Positions 32,209-43,767 of a DNA stretch of 64,000 bases are shown piece by piece. The position numbers and the translations under genes are program-made. Each line of letters begins with the position of its first letter. Within the stretch, counting starts at the first letter, position 1. This DNA is from Diplosphaera chodatii (Eukaryota; Chlorophyta; Trebouxiophyceae; Prasiolales; Stichococcaceae): assembly GCA_032358165.1 (NCBI GenBank), contig JAALGY010000031.1, positions 1,612,001 to 1,676,000 of the forward strand, written 5' to 3'. The notes under the pieces are model-generated. The model had not been told where the DNA came from and did not search any database. It saw only the letters and a program-made list of their open reading frames with translations.

Positions 32209-34154
32209 TCAGCCTTCGTCGGGCGGCGGCTTCATGACCTGGTCCGCCATCCACGTTGTGCCCTCCGGCTGCCGCACATCGGCCTCCCCCCGCCTGCCAT
32301 TGTTGCCCGGCCCGGCATCCGCGGCTGCTGGCTGCTCCGCTGCTGCTGCCTGCTGCATGTCTGCCTGCAGCACCATGCCCTCTTGTGATGAACCAATCTC
32401 AAGGCGCGTATCAAGTGCACTTTCCTGGGGAGCCATGCCAGAGGTTTGCCTGCGGCATGTTGTGGCTGCGGCTGGTGCCGGCGCCGTGCTGCGAGCCGGG
32501 CGCCTCGGCAGCAGCAGCGTCGGCCTCCAGCGCGCTCGCATGCAGCTTGAAGCCGAAGATGCGCGGCGTGTACGACTCTGTCGATCGCGCCGGCCGCAGC
32601 GACGGGTAGGTCATGAGCAGCAAGTGCGGAAAGGTGGTGCCAAAGTACGCGCCATCCACGTTGCCCTGCAATACCAGATCCACCTTGGGCAGGGCAATCA
32701 AATGGATGCAGTGTCAGATGCATGCACTTGATTGGCGATGTAGGCAGTGTCCAATGCAAGTGCTCACGAAGACTCAGAGCAGTACTGATGCAGCGGTCGT
32801 CCGACAAACACACCTGGTACTTGGACCGCGGGTAGTAGATGTCTTTGCACTTGGGACAGAATATCTTCACTGTGCTCTGCCGCGGCACATCCGCTGTGCC
32901 GACGGGCAGGCACGGCTGGCCGTTGCACAGCACACGCGGGCACCGCCCGAACTCGCACACCTGCAGTGTCCAGCTGCTGAGCATCGACATTTTGTCACTC
33001 AGCTGCCAGTCAACTGCCAGTCAACATGTGTATCGGCATATTGCCAGACAGCTGAGCAAGTGCTTCGAATGTGAGAGCTTGGTTTGTGTGCGGCACTCAC
33101 CTTGTACTTCTCGAACATGGCGCTCATGCCGCGAGAGGTGAGGATGAAGCGGACGTGGATGAGGCCGTACAGCATCTCTGCCGCGCTCTCCACCAGCTCA
33201 TGCTGCTCCTCCGTGAGGATCTCTGTGCTGGCGCTGTCGCTGTCCAGTATGAGGTCCAGCGCATAGTCATAGTACGGCACCTGCACTCGGAAGCAGTGCT
33301 CACCTCACATCTGAACGTGCAATGTGCTGTACAATGCGCACATGTCACACTGTCCCCCTCCATCTGCACCGCGGTGCTACGGTGGTCGGGTGATGAGAGC
33401 GGGGCACCTGAGATGACAGGCCGCTGAGGTTGAAGTCGTCCTGTATGAAGTCCTCCTCCACCTCACAGAAGAACTCGTTGCCCTTCAAGCTGCAGAACCA
33501 GGATATCCAGGACGCTACGTCCTCGTCGGACCCACTAGGCTCGCTGGTCTCGCCTGTAGTGACAGCACGCATTGCTGGCACAGCTATGTGTCTATCTGTC
33601 TCATATACAGATATGAGACGCGTCGTTTCACTGAGGGCTGTCCCGGGTCGCGTGGGCTTGGCGGCCCTGCCGGCATGTCCCGATGATGTTGCTATGTGAA
33701 TGGCTGAAAGCTGTGCTTCCCCTGCAGGTACAGCGAGCAATGACGCAGATCCGTCCACGCGCAGCACTACCTCCCACGGCTTGGGCATGGCACCCAGCTC
33801 AGCGCTCGACGCCTGGTGCTCAAAGTTCGCAGCAACGATCGGAGCGACATCAAACAGCTCCTAGATGTGCACAGGTCTGGCTGCTGCCTCGATGTTGCAC
33901 GGCTGCTCTGCAGCACCGCGCAGATCCTGCAGCCCCTTTGTGTTGGGTGTGGGTCCCAGCACGGACCGCAAGCATACACCGCAACAGACCAGCACCAAAA
34001 GCACGTACAAACAAGCTTGGGGACAGGTTCCATGCGCACGATCGTCACGCAAGGTTGCCCTGCAAGCTGGAATCGAGAAAATCAAGAGGCGTGACTCACC
34101 GCTCTCAGTCTCTGACAGATGGTCCGACTCTTTGAAGGCAAACGCATGGGACAT
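32209..34154 (-). CDS. CKB: Casein kinase 2 regulatory subunit beta
   Basis: The gene encodes the regulatory dimer subunit of protein kinase CK2. Exon 1 ([19 protein letters not shown], 34154) ends at a GTGAGT donor and joins in phase 1 to [20 protein letters not shown] (about 33551). Next come [58 protein letters not shown] and [19 protein letters not shown] (33290-33100). The zinc finger follows: CPRVLC...CPKC, with [18 protein letters not shown] between (32960-32850). [30 protein letters not shown] (32660-32550) and a Gln/Ala-rich tail ending VMKPPPDEG (TGA at 32209) close it. All four zinc Cys and the acidic stretch are present. The tail of perhaps 60-90 residues beyond FGFKLH is longer than usual. 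The N-terminal leader is shorter than in land plants. Confidence 0.93.
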
Positions 34155-34752
34155 TCGAACGCCCTTAGGTCGCCCCCCAGTCCCTCGGGTCCGCTGACAT
34201 GGAGCACTGTGTCGACAATGAACGAGGGCAGGCTGTCAAAGGCTTGTGTCAGCCCCAAGCAGCCGGCCTCGCGGCGTGCAGCTGCACACAAACTGTGATT
34301 GCGGTGGTTTGAGCTCAGAAACGGTCCAGTAAGGGGCAAACAGCGCAGGTCGTCGACGCAGCGACCCAGCACCCAGGTGGCCAGGATGGCACCCCTGGAG
34401 TGACACTCGTCATGGCACTACTCCGACTCTCCGAGACGATCACTGCACCATTATGTAGCTACAATATACATGTTTATTGTGACTGCATTTGCGAGTCTGG
34501 CGTCGATGTAGTGCCGAGGCGCTGACTCGCGCCTATCACGCAGTCTCATTGTCATGGCACATGCGCCACCGCAGCACCCTTGCCACTGCAAACTTGGTCC
34601 GGATGCGCACCTGACAGGGTGACTGTTCTGGGGATCTTGGACAGTCAGATACTGCGTTTGAAGGCGTGACAGCAATTGGCAGCATCATCACAAGGCTTTC
34701 GGGCAACTGGTAGCCACCCTGGCCAGGTCGCAGTTTGCGGTGAGCTCGGGCG
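34155..34752. promoter_or_regulatory. Divergent region, CK2 beta (-) / coiled-coil protein (+)
   Basis: A head-to-head spacer of 598 bases. A minus-strand open stretch at 34372-34155 (LGLTQAFDSLPSFIVDTVL) looks protein-like but has no start I can join to CK2 beta. It may be 5' UTR or an unrecognised exon. A short AT-rich patch lies at 34455-34480. Confidence 0.35.
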
Positions 34753-37700
34753 ATGGATCAAAGGCTGTGGTGTACACGACCGTGGCCGAAGCCCTTTCAG
34801 CTGCTTGTCAGACTATGGCTGCTCTCTCTAACTCTTGCCTTAACAACTGCGGAGCACTGTTCAGGTCGTCGTTCCTGCGTGCGGGGTGGTGAGGCCAGCC
34901 GGGCGACGCACATGCTGAGCCTGTCGGATCTGCCAGGCCTGCGCCCTTTCAGTGCTTCAGCCGTCCCAGCCGCACATGCGACCGGCGAACAGCATGCAGC
35001 ACAGCAGGACCAGCCAGCGGATGATGGCTTCACGGCGCTCCCTGCTGACTCAGCAATGGCAATACCAATGGCCATCAGCGACAGAGGCGCACCCCAGCCA
35101 TCAGTATCAGCTAGGACAACGGCGCTCAGCTCCCGGTCAACACGTGCATCTGTTGATGCACCACCTTCCAGCACAGCACTGCATCATGCAGCTGACGTCC
35201 ATGTGCATGACGAGCATGCCGCTGGTGCTGAAGCCGCTGCCACGCCACACAACTCGACCGCAGTAGATCCCGCCAGTGCAACAGCGCATTTGCTGCAACA
35301 GCCAAGGTCGTTGACCCGCCCGGCAGCCGAAGCACCGGGCAACCCTGTTGCAGCTCTGGCAAGCAGCCCCAAAACAGCTGCCCATCCCAGATACGACCCA
35401 GGCAACACAGATGCAGCCTCCCTGGCAACGCCCGCTGTCAAGCCGGGTGGCAGGGCAGCAGTTTCTGCGTCAGACGCAGCTGTAGGGGTTACAGCCCAGA
35501 GCAGCCTGCTACCAGGCATAGCAGACAGTGGGGAGGCAGTAGCAGCAGAGGCGAAGGCAGGCGCACATCAGCCAGTGCCCAGCCCACCACCCGCAGCGGT
35601 GGCCTGTGGCACAGCTGCATCGCTGGGCGCAATGAAAGCAGATGCACCAGTGCAGCAGCCACCTTCCACCCAGCCGGCAGCACTGTTGTCAGAGACTGCA
35701 GCTGGCAGTGCGGCAGATCATGACGATCTGGCCTTGCAGGACATGGTGTCGCAGCTGCGCATGGAAAATGCCATGCTGAAGGTGTGGCGTCCAGTGTGGG
35801 TCGAGAACTTGGCTGCCAAGTGCTGGAACGCCTTGCACATGCTCGATCATGCGCAGTGCCCATCTGGCACAGTGCCCTTGGCCCCTGACTGCCTGTGCAG
35901 TTGGTGTCCTGTGGCGCAGGCAGAAGCGTCATTTGCTGTCAGCCAGCGGGAGCCGCTGGAGGCAGACAATCGGGAGCTGCGCATGCAGGCAGAGGTGTTG
36001 CAGCGCGAGCCGCAGCGCCTGCAGCAGGGGCTTGCGCACGTCCGGCAGCAGGTAGACGAACTGCAGCAGCAGTTGGAGCAGTCGCGGCAGCAGGTGGCAA
36101 GCTCAATGCAGCAGGCAGCGGAGTTGCAGCTGGTCGCAGATGCAGCGCAGCAGGAAGCAGCAAGGCTGCGTGCTGAGCTGGGCGCCAGTGCTGCAGGGTG
36201 ACCTCCTGACAGTGTAGCGTGAAAGATGCGTGCTGCAGCGTTCAACGACTCGCAGCATGTGCTTTGCCTGCTGACAGGTCTTCTCGTTACATCCACAGCC
36301 AGAGATGCCATGGGCCAGCAGCAGGCTCACATTGGCCTTTGTCGCAGGCCGGGCGAGGCAGCTGGGCTCGGCAGCCAGCACGAGGTGAGCGAGCTGCGGC
36401 GGGCGCTGGCGGAGCAGGCCGAAGTGCATGCTCAGCTGCAGGCGGCACACAAGCTGCTGCAGCATCAGGCGGCTGCTCAGCATGCTGCCACGGCAGACGG
36501 TCAGGTACCATGTCCAGAGCTTTAGAAGTAGTCGCAGACGGACCTTGACTGTCTGCACCCTGCTGGTTTCCTGTAGTGGAGTCATGACGGTCAATAGCAG
36601 CGTCGTCTCCTTTTCAGGGTACAGCAGTGCCCGGCAGCCTGACATCCAGCCCGCGCAGCTCCTCAGGCAGTGCTGCAGAGCCGCGGCAGGTGGTTGAGGG
36701 CTCAACATTTGGCTTTGAACCTGCAAGTGTGGTGACAGTGACACGCATAAGCACAGTAGACCTGCCATCTGCGTCGTGCAGCCTGTGTGCTCTCAATCAA
36801 AGCAGCCATCGGGTGCCACGTGACGCTTGCAGGTGGCAGCGCTGCGTGCGCAGCTGGCGGTGCTGGTGAAAGCCAGCCAGGAGTACTCTCAGCAGCGGGA
36901 CGCCGAGGCAGCTCGAGCGCAGACCGAGATTGCTTTACTGCACAGGCAACTCGCTGTCGCCAAGGGTGACGCCGAAACCTCGAGGCAAGCCCTGTCACCT
37001 GTAGGTCACGGCTTTGTAGAACACTGACAACTCCTCAGAGGTCCCTACACCGGCGACCACTGTGTAGATGTGTGCGCTGAGGCAATGGGGGAATGATTGA
37101 ATCCCGTGGCTGCCATGCTGCAGACTGCAGTGTCAGTCGGCATCGGGTGCCATCAGCAAGCTGGTGTCCGAGAACGCAAGCCTCGTGGACCAGGTCAACG
37201 CGGCGCACCTGCAGCAGCCGGCTCCCAGAAACGGCGGCTCTGGGCCTCAAGGGGACGCGCAGCGCACGAGGGAGCTCCCAGGTGCAGGACACCTGCCATC
37301 CGACAGCGGAGCTGCAGTCGTCAAGGGTGCAGTGTGGACAGAGCCCTACCCCCGTTCGCCTCGCAGTGCGGGGGACCCCGCAGTGCACCAGCACACCCGT
37401 GTGGCTGGTGGCAGGGGGCATGCGGGTGACGCACGACCAGCTGCAGCTGCTGGCGCTGGCGGAGGAGGTGGAGCGCCTCCACGGCGCCCTGGCCGCCGAG
37501 CGCGCCCAGCGCGACACGCTCAGGTGACCACCATGCATGCATGTGCTTGCGCCAAGCCGCAGGTCAAAGTGCCTGCAGCGCCCCAGGAGCGATGCTGTGC
37601 AGTACCATCGAGTGGCATGCCGCCTGCTCCCGAGTGCTGAGCGCCGGAATGATAACTGTGGGCTCGACGTGAAGGCCATGTGGTGTGGCATCAGGCCTAC

Positions 37701-38234
37701 AGCATGCAACGTGCTGTTGGACACGAGGACGGACAGCCAGTGGGGCATTCTGGTGACTGCAGACGGAAGGCACTGGCTGTTATCGCTGCCGGATCCACGC
37801 CAGCGGTGGCCGCCAGCCAGCTTGCAGACGTCCTATCACCGCACTTGCCAGCTGTTGACGGACATCAGAAGTCCAGCGCGACCGCTCAGGGCGCCTCACA
37901 ACCAGCAGCTGACACTGGTACACCAGCCGCCAGCGTCGACCTGCCTCCAGCAGACATGGCTGTACAGCAGCAGTTGCAGACGCCGCAGCAGGCGCAGAAT
38001 GACTTCATCGTGCACCCTCCACAGCACGCGCAGGGCAGCCAGGCGGCAGCCTCAGCGCAGAGTACAGGTGAAGCACATGTGCAGCAGGCTGCAACAACTT
38101 CATCAACCCCACCGCCCGTGTGGATGCCACAGGCGGCTGCTGTGCCAGCGCCTGTGCAGGTGCCAGGCAAACGGGGCTTTTGGGGCACGGTTGGTGCATA
38201 TATCACGGGGGCAGACAAACGGCAGTCAACCTAG
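34753..38234 (+). CDS. Coiled-coil protein with N-terminal signal/anchor (unrecognised)
   Basis: I do not recognise the family. The N-terminus has a hydrophobic helix (FQLLVRLWLLSLTLALTTA, residues ~16-34), suggesting a signal peptide or anchor. About 290 Ala/Pro/Ser/Thr-rich residues follow, free of introns to about 35780. Then come coiled-coil exons rich in Gln, Glu and Ala: LALQDMVSQLRMENAMLK, REPLEADNRELRMQAEVLQ, VDELQQQLEQSRQQVASS, HEVSELRRALAEQAEVHAQL (about 36385), VAALRAQLAVLVKASQEYSQ (about 36835), LAEEVERLHGALAAERAQRD (about 37465). The last exon (about 37765-38234) is again Gln/Ala/Pro-rich and ends in a compact tail, KRGFWGTVGAYITGADK. The tail is the only part that looks constrained. 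A golgin-like or organelle-surface tether is possible, but this is inference. Middle exon borders are approximate. Confidence 0.6.
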
Positions 38235-38515
38235 CTGTGTTGGCCGTAGCTTGTGCTTGCAGAGTGCTGTTGTACTGTGTGCATGCGACGTCATGCCAAT
38301 CTTGGAAAGCGGTTCTGCAGTGTGTGAGGCAGGTACTGCAACAGCGAAAAGGTTCCTGGCGTGTGGTGCTGCAACGTTTGTGGTTTAATCTTAGACTCTT
38401 CAGGGCCAACTTAAGCATCAGGTAGCGTTTGCCCAGCTACATATCCGAGGCTGTCATCACATCTGCGACTGCACTTGCAGCATGTTGCGCTATTGGTTGC
38501 AACGTGCAGGGTAGG

Positions 38516-39333
38516 TCACATGCCCCGGCCCCTGCCAGGACCAGGGCCACCAGCAGCACCGGCAGCGGCCTTGGCTTTGGCGCGCGCAGCCACTGCCCGG
38601 CCTCTGCCGCCGACGCCTGTCGCCACATTCTTTGCCTGCCAGAAGATCACACAGGGTCAGCAGGCTGGCGTCCATCGCAAGAGCACATCTAGCACCTCTC
38701 TGGCCTGTCAAAGTGCTGCTGCTACAGGAGCCGCCTACTTCGGTCCTGTTCAATGGTGTTCTGAAATTGCAAAACATGCGGTTGTCCTGTTAGAATCGAG
38801 AAGACACCTTGTGCTTCGGGTCGATGCGCTTGAACATGGGCGCATTCTTCAGCATGTCTGGGATAATCATGAAACGGATGCGACTGCCCCGGAGGAAAAC
38901 ATGGTCCAGGTGCGAGATCCGTCCATCCTACGAGATCAAATGGAATGCCTTGAGCCGACTGTGTTCGCGTGCACAAGCTGTTGCACACAGTGCATTGATG
39001 AGCACGGCAGTGGCGCCACTGAGTACAGCACCAAGCGTGCACATGTACCCGCTCTGTGAATGTGACGTTTTTCAGCTGACAGTTCCAGTTGTCCTCGGCA
39101 TCATGCAGCTCCCCGCGGTATGTTTGCCCTGACTTCAGCTCAACCTGCAGCAGCGCGGTGATCAGCAGCTGGGATTCTGCAAGAGGTACACCCCACACGC
39201 TTGGCGCACTGAGAAGCCAGTGAGAAGGCAGGGACCGACAGGCAATTCATTTGTTTGGACAAACCGTGAGAATGTGGCCCTCGGCCTCGTGCATGAGCTT
39301 GATGGGGATGCCGACGCCTTTGGCTGACGCCAT
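38516..39333 (-). CDS. SMD3: Small nuclear ribonucleoprotein Sm D3
   Basis: A core subunit of the Sm ring on spliceosomal snRNAs. Exon 1 (39333) gives [20 protein letters not shown] plus ILT, the Sm1 start. The next exon (about 39152-39060) gives [19 protein letters not shown] and [13 protein letters not shown]. The Sm2 part (about 38905-38810) reads [19 protein letters not shown] and [14 protein letters not shown]. The C-terminal exon (about 38637-38516) is Ala/Gly/Arg-rich, ending GPGRGRGM then TGA, like the RG tail that is dimethylated in other SmD3 proteins. Overall size and the NAPMF motif are typical of D3 rather than D1 or D2. Confidence 0.93.
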
Positions 39334-39796
39334 GGCGGCACGGCCCGCCGCGCAGTTGCACTCGCCTCAGATCACCGCCTGAACAACCTGGAGGGAACAT
39401 ATGCCAGTAGTCATGATCGGCGTGTCCTGCTACGGTGTTCTGGTCGAAGCAGAGCAGCAGCACACAACTTGGTGCATGGCAAGCACCCATGATCGTGTGC
39501 ATCAACCGTGATCAGAGCCCCAGGCACGCAAGCAGCACAGACCAGCAACTGACGTGCAGTTGTAACAGTGTCCTATGTGCGCACCAGGGTGTCACTTGCA
39601 CCCTGTGAGCGCTGTGCGACTTGGACTGCCGACACTGGGTCTGTGGAAGGCCCAGCAAATGATAACTTGGGCAGGTCCTGGCGTGACAGGTGTGCTGATG
39701 CTCAGTAATTAAGCTACCACAGCTGTATGGCGCTAATCCGCAAATTCAAGCTCCCTGCAGCCGCTGCACAACCAGCAGAGCCCTGCTCACAAGAAG
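39334..39796. promoter_or_regulatory. Divergent region, SmD3 (-) / GATA factor (+)
   Basis: A head-to-head spacer of 463 bases if the GATA gene starts near 39797, longer if that first exon is wrong. No specific element was recognised. Confidence 0.35.
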
Positions 39797-42700
39797 TTGT
39801 CTGAGCAGCAGGACGTAATTGGTTTGATCGGCGAAATTTCTGAGAGTGCCTTTCCCTGTCGGTATTGGGCACCCCAATCGGATAGCTCGAGCAGCGAAAT
39901 GCTCCCTGCCACGTCGACTCGCAAAGGGCGCGACTCACTGCTGAGAGCTCGACGCACACCCCAAAGTCGGAAGCCCGCAAAGCCGCCGCCGCGAAACGTG
40001 TCAGGCCTGTTACAACTGCACGTTGCGTCCAGCAGCAGCGCCGGTGTGGAGCTGGAGGAGCACAGCTGTGGCGCGACTTGACGGACACCTGCAGCATTTG
40101 GTGAGACGACTGCAGCTGTCGGCTCCACCTGTGGCGCCGCCCCGCGCGCTGAGTTTAGCTAGCCTTGCACATTGGGGCGTGGGCCTGTCGGCACCGCGTG
40201 CGCGTCAGCCGTCACGACCCCAGCCGCCTCTGCAGCCACGGTCCCCTGTACCCTCAAGGCTTCACTGCATCTGGCGGCGGAAACGCGGTGCATCCGATTG
40301 TGTGGGTGTTGTACACCCAAGCAAGCTCGGCAGATGCCTTTCCTGACGTCGTGTGAGTCTGCCGGATTTAGAGCAGGTTGATCTGATCTGCCAAGGTTCA
40401 ACAAGCGCAGCGTCCTGCGGCGTCTGCTACCAACAGCTGCTCAGTGCCGTCAGATGATGTATATGGTAGCAGTGGCAGGGCAGCTGCTGGCTGCTGCAGC
40501 TGGCTTGGCCCGCCTCCAGCAGCTGCGAACCTGTCCTAGTGGCCGGGCTGGATGGGCAAACCATGTGTTGTTAATCTCTCCCGGCCAACTCCGAACACGA
40601 TCGGTCTTTCATGACGTATATTTGTCAGCGATCGCGCACGCCCGGCTAAGCGCACTGTGCTGAAGTGTTTAGGGGCAGTGACGTCGACGCGGACACCGTT
40701 TCAAAACCTGTTGGTGTCCGACCCTTTTGTCGCGGGTCCACTAGGCAATATGCTGATGCTTCAATCGAAAGTGTTTGCTCTCGGTTGCGGGCGCTGGCGG
40801 GGCACCTCGGCTGTTTGCGTCTGGCGAGATCAATTGATCACCTGTAGTGTTGATGTGCACTGTCGATGCTGTGCAGGATCAGATTTGTGGAGAAGCAGTT
40901 CAGCACATATTTAGTAGCACCATGACAATGATGCCGCGCCCCGACGTGTATCAGGCGTCGCCGCTGCAGCTGGACTTCAGTGGTGCAGCAGCTCGTATCA
41001 CCAGCGGCACGGCCACGCCCATCAAGCAGAAGGTGTGCAAGTAATGGACAAGTCGCGCGTATGCATTGTTTAAAGACGCATCAGCATGGCCTCCTAGCAC
41101 TGTGTTGCGTGTGCAAGTCAGTTTCTGACTAGGATCTGGGCGGTGTCCTGTGCAGCCCCGGGAGGTTGCCCCGGCAAGGTTGCCTGCCCCCTATGGCGGC
41201 CCCAAAACGTGCACCCAGTGCGGCACCACCCGCACGCCGCAGTGGCGGGAGGGTCCCTGCGGTGCGCAATTGTCCATCTGGGTCCGCTATGCTGTCATGC
41301 TCTCAGTGTGCAAGGCACCGGCAAACTGACTGTCACGTGCTTCCATCAACTTGCATCACGTGACGTGTTCCGCCTGCCGCAGGTCCCAAGACGCTGTGCA
41401 ACGCGTGCGGCGTGAAGCTGGTGCGCAAGAACCGCGGCACGGCGGAGGCCAAGCGGAAGGCCGCCGGCGAGAAGGCCGCCTCCGCTGCGGCGGCCGCGCA
41501 GCTGTTCATGGACCGCAACTCCCCCTCGCCAGAGCCCTGGTCCACGGGTGGCGATCCTGTCGCAGACGAGACGCCGCTGGCTGTGGACTCTGCGGCGCCA
41601 TCGCCGTGCATGCAGTCCTCGCCCCGCGTGCATGAGCCCAGCCCGCTGGGCCTGCAGCAGCTGCCTCGGCGGCCTGTGCGGCGGGCGGCGGCCAAGGCCG
41701 CATCGCGCACGGCAGAGTATGCCACAACCGGCGACTGGCCCGCGGACGAGGGCGTGGTGCCCGCGCTCGGCGACGCCCACTCGGTGCGTCCTGACGTCGT
41801 GGGCCATGGCGCCGTGCTGGCGTGGTAGCCACAACCCTGCTGGTCAGTGCTGTGCCGCTTCTAGGGTAGCCCGACACGAGGTCTCATATTGCCTGTCTGC
41901 TTGCTTAGCTGTCGCATCATCGCGACTGTGCGTCTTCCACGCGGCAGGGTGCATCGGTCGAGAACTCGGACAGTGCGGAGGAGGTGGCGTGGGCGCCGCG
42001 GCAGAGCAGCGACGAGCACGCGACCTATGCTGCAGATGCCCTGGGCCTGCCCCACAGCATGCGCCAGGAGACGTCCGCCGCCATCAACCTCATGGCCATG
42101 TCGTTCAAGGGCGGGAAGGCGCAGGCCCGCCCCACGGTGTCCCCGCCCGCGCTGTCACTGGCGGTGCCCCAGACCGATGCCTCTGTGCCCCACCAAGACC
42201 CCCAGGTGCTCGCCCCGACCCTGCCCATTAAGATTTGGCCCATCCGCCCTGCTTGACTGCCCCGTGTGTTCCAACCAGCGCACCAGCTGCGCACGAGCTA
42301 GGTCCTTGCCCCTGTGGGTTCAGAGGATTGCCAGCATCATTGTCAACCTGATGCATGTTTGGAACATCCGCAGGCGACACCCCGCTCGGCGCCCCGCCTG
42401 CAGCACCTGCGGAAGCACACGCAGCTGAGCGCCCAGGAGCAGGCGACAGAGGACTTTATGCGCTACAATGCGCCCGCGCGCTTCTCAGAGTACGAGGCCC
42501 TGCAGCTGGCAGCCGACGCCAGCTGGCGCGCGGCAGACTCAGCGCAGCTGAGCGTCAATGCCATTGCCAAGGTGTGTCAAGAGGCGATGTCGTCTTCCGC
42601 AGGTCAGCACAATTTTGTCAGCAGAGCTGCTGCGTCTGCTGCGTCGTACTGATCGTCCACATCTGGATGCAGTGGTTGCAACGCAGTGCCTGTGTTGCCA

Positions 42701-42843
42701 TGCAGTTTTTGGCGCAAAGGCAGGCAGCGTCCATGCGTGCTTGCGATGCGGCGCGCTCAGCCACACAGCTGCTGCACACCTTCCTGGAGGGCGCTGATGC
42801 CGACTTGGGCGTGACCCGCAGCAGCAAGCGGCAGCGCGTGTAG
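39797..42843 (+). CDS. GATA-type zinc-finger transcription factor
   Basis: The zinc finger is split between exons: CTQCGTTRTPQWREGPCG (41210-41260) and GPKTLCNACGVKLVRKNRG (from about 41384). Together they give C-x2-C-x18-C-x2-C with the LCNACG core, the plant type-IV GATA finger, which binds WGATAR sites. Preceding exons include MPRPDVYQASPLQLDFSGAA (about 40935-41033). Downstream coding is RRPVRRAAAKAASRTAEYAT, SVENSDSAEEVAWAPRQSSD (about 41955), TQLSAQEQATEDFMRYNAP (about 42415) and LLHTFLEGADADLGVTRSSK with KRQRV, then TAG at 42841. The last part is an unrecognised C-terminal helical region ending in a basic cluster. The first exon (MSEQQDVIGLIGEIS, 39797) is plausible but unjoined, so the N-terminal third is tentative. 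Confidence 0.78.
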
Positions 42844-43767
42844 CTGGGCTGGCTGACGAGGCAGCGGCAGCGCGGCAGCGCTGCAGCGGTATCAGCGTCG
42901 GGCAGGCAATGAGAGCATGAGCGGTGCAAGTGTCTGGCAGCAGCAGGTGGAGACTGGAGCAGCTTGCTGCTGCAGCGAAGTTCGGCAAGAGCGGGTATTG
43001 CTGAGAGGGATGCAGCGTGCTGACATTGTCGGCGGATGCAGCAGTCTGGCGCCACCTATGGGATTTTGGGCGACAATTCATACAACACATCAGTATGCCA
43101 AGCCATGAGGCAGGGCAGGCATCACAAGACGGGGTTGCACAACAGGCTATGTGCAAGGGTTTTGGAACTACGGTGCAGTTTTGCCAGGGAGGCAATCTCA
43201 CATCAGACCACCAGGAGGGATTGTCAAGGCCACCAAGCACTGTGTGCATCATTATTGAGCGGCGTAAACCAGGACGTGTAACTGTCTGCCACCAGGGGCA
43301 GGCACAAGATGCAGTGAGGCATTTGCGCCTCATGATTTAGCTAGTCAGTCGTCAGGACAAGGACATGACAGGGCAGGGACGCAAGCTTGGTTTGTGCCTG
43401 CTGCCTCCCAACAGGATGTTATTCTGGTTTTGGCTGGCAACGTCACCAGCACATGCTGCTGGGGGGCTCGTCCCTGAGATTGACCTATTCGATGGTTAGG
43501 TGTATTGTTTTTGAATATTTAGGGTGCGGCATGAGGCTGCTGGTGACAGGTCACCCGCCCGCCACTAGGGCATTCGCTGATTGCTTCCTTGTTCATCTGG
43601 CTTGTGTTGATCCACAGCGTGCTGTAATAGCTACCAGGGTCGTTGCAAGTCGATTCATATGTGCTGGCTCGATGCCATCTGACAGATACACAATGCAGGT
43701 TCCACTTGTGACCTCTGAATGTTAACCCTGCTGACGCCTCTGAATAAGCCAAACAGGCAGTGCAATA
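42844..43767. other. Convergent 3' region, GATA factor (+) / ATP-citrate lyase A (-)
   Basis: At 924 bases this is the longest tail-to-tail spacer in the window. Open frames of about 100 codons exist on both strands but overlap and show no motif. I see no RNA gene or mobile element. Confidence 0.45.

Noticed and set aside
33009..33028. Short 12-bp tandem repeat (TGCCAGTCAAC twice) in a CK2 beta intron
   Set aside because: Too short to be more than chance slippage; not listed as a repeat feature.
42539..43333. Minus-strand open frame of 264 codons next to the GATA gene
   Set aside because: It is half antisense to GATA exons, Cys/His-scattered without a spacing pattern, and has no recognisable domain.
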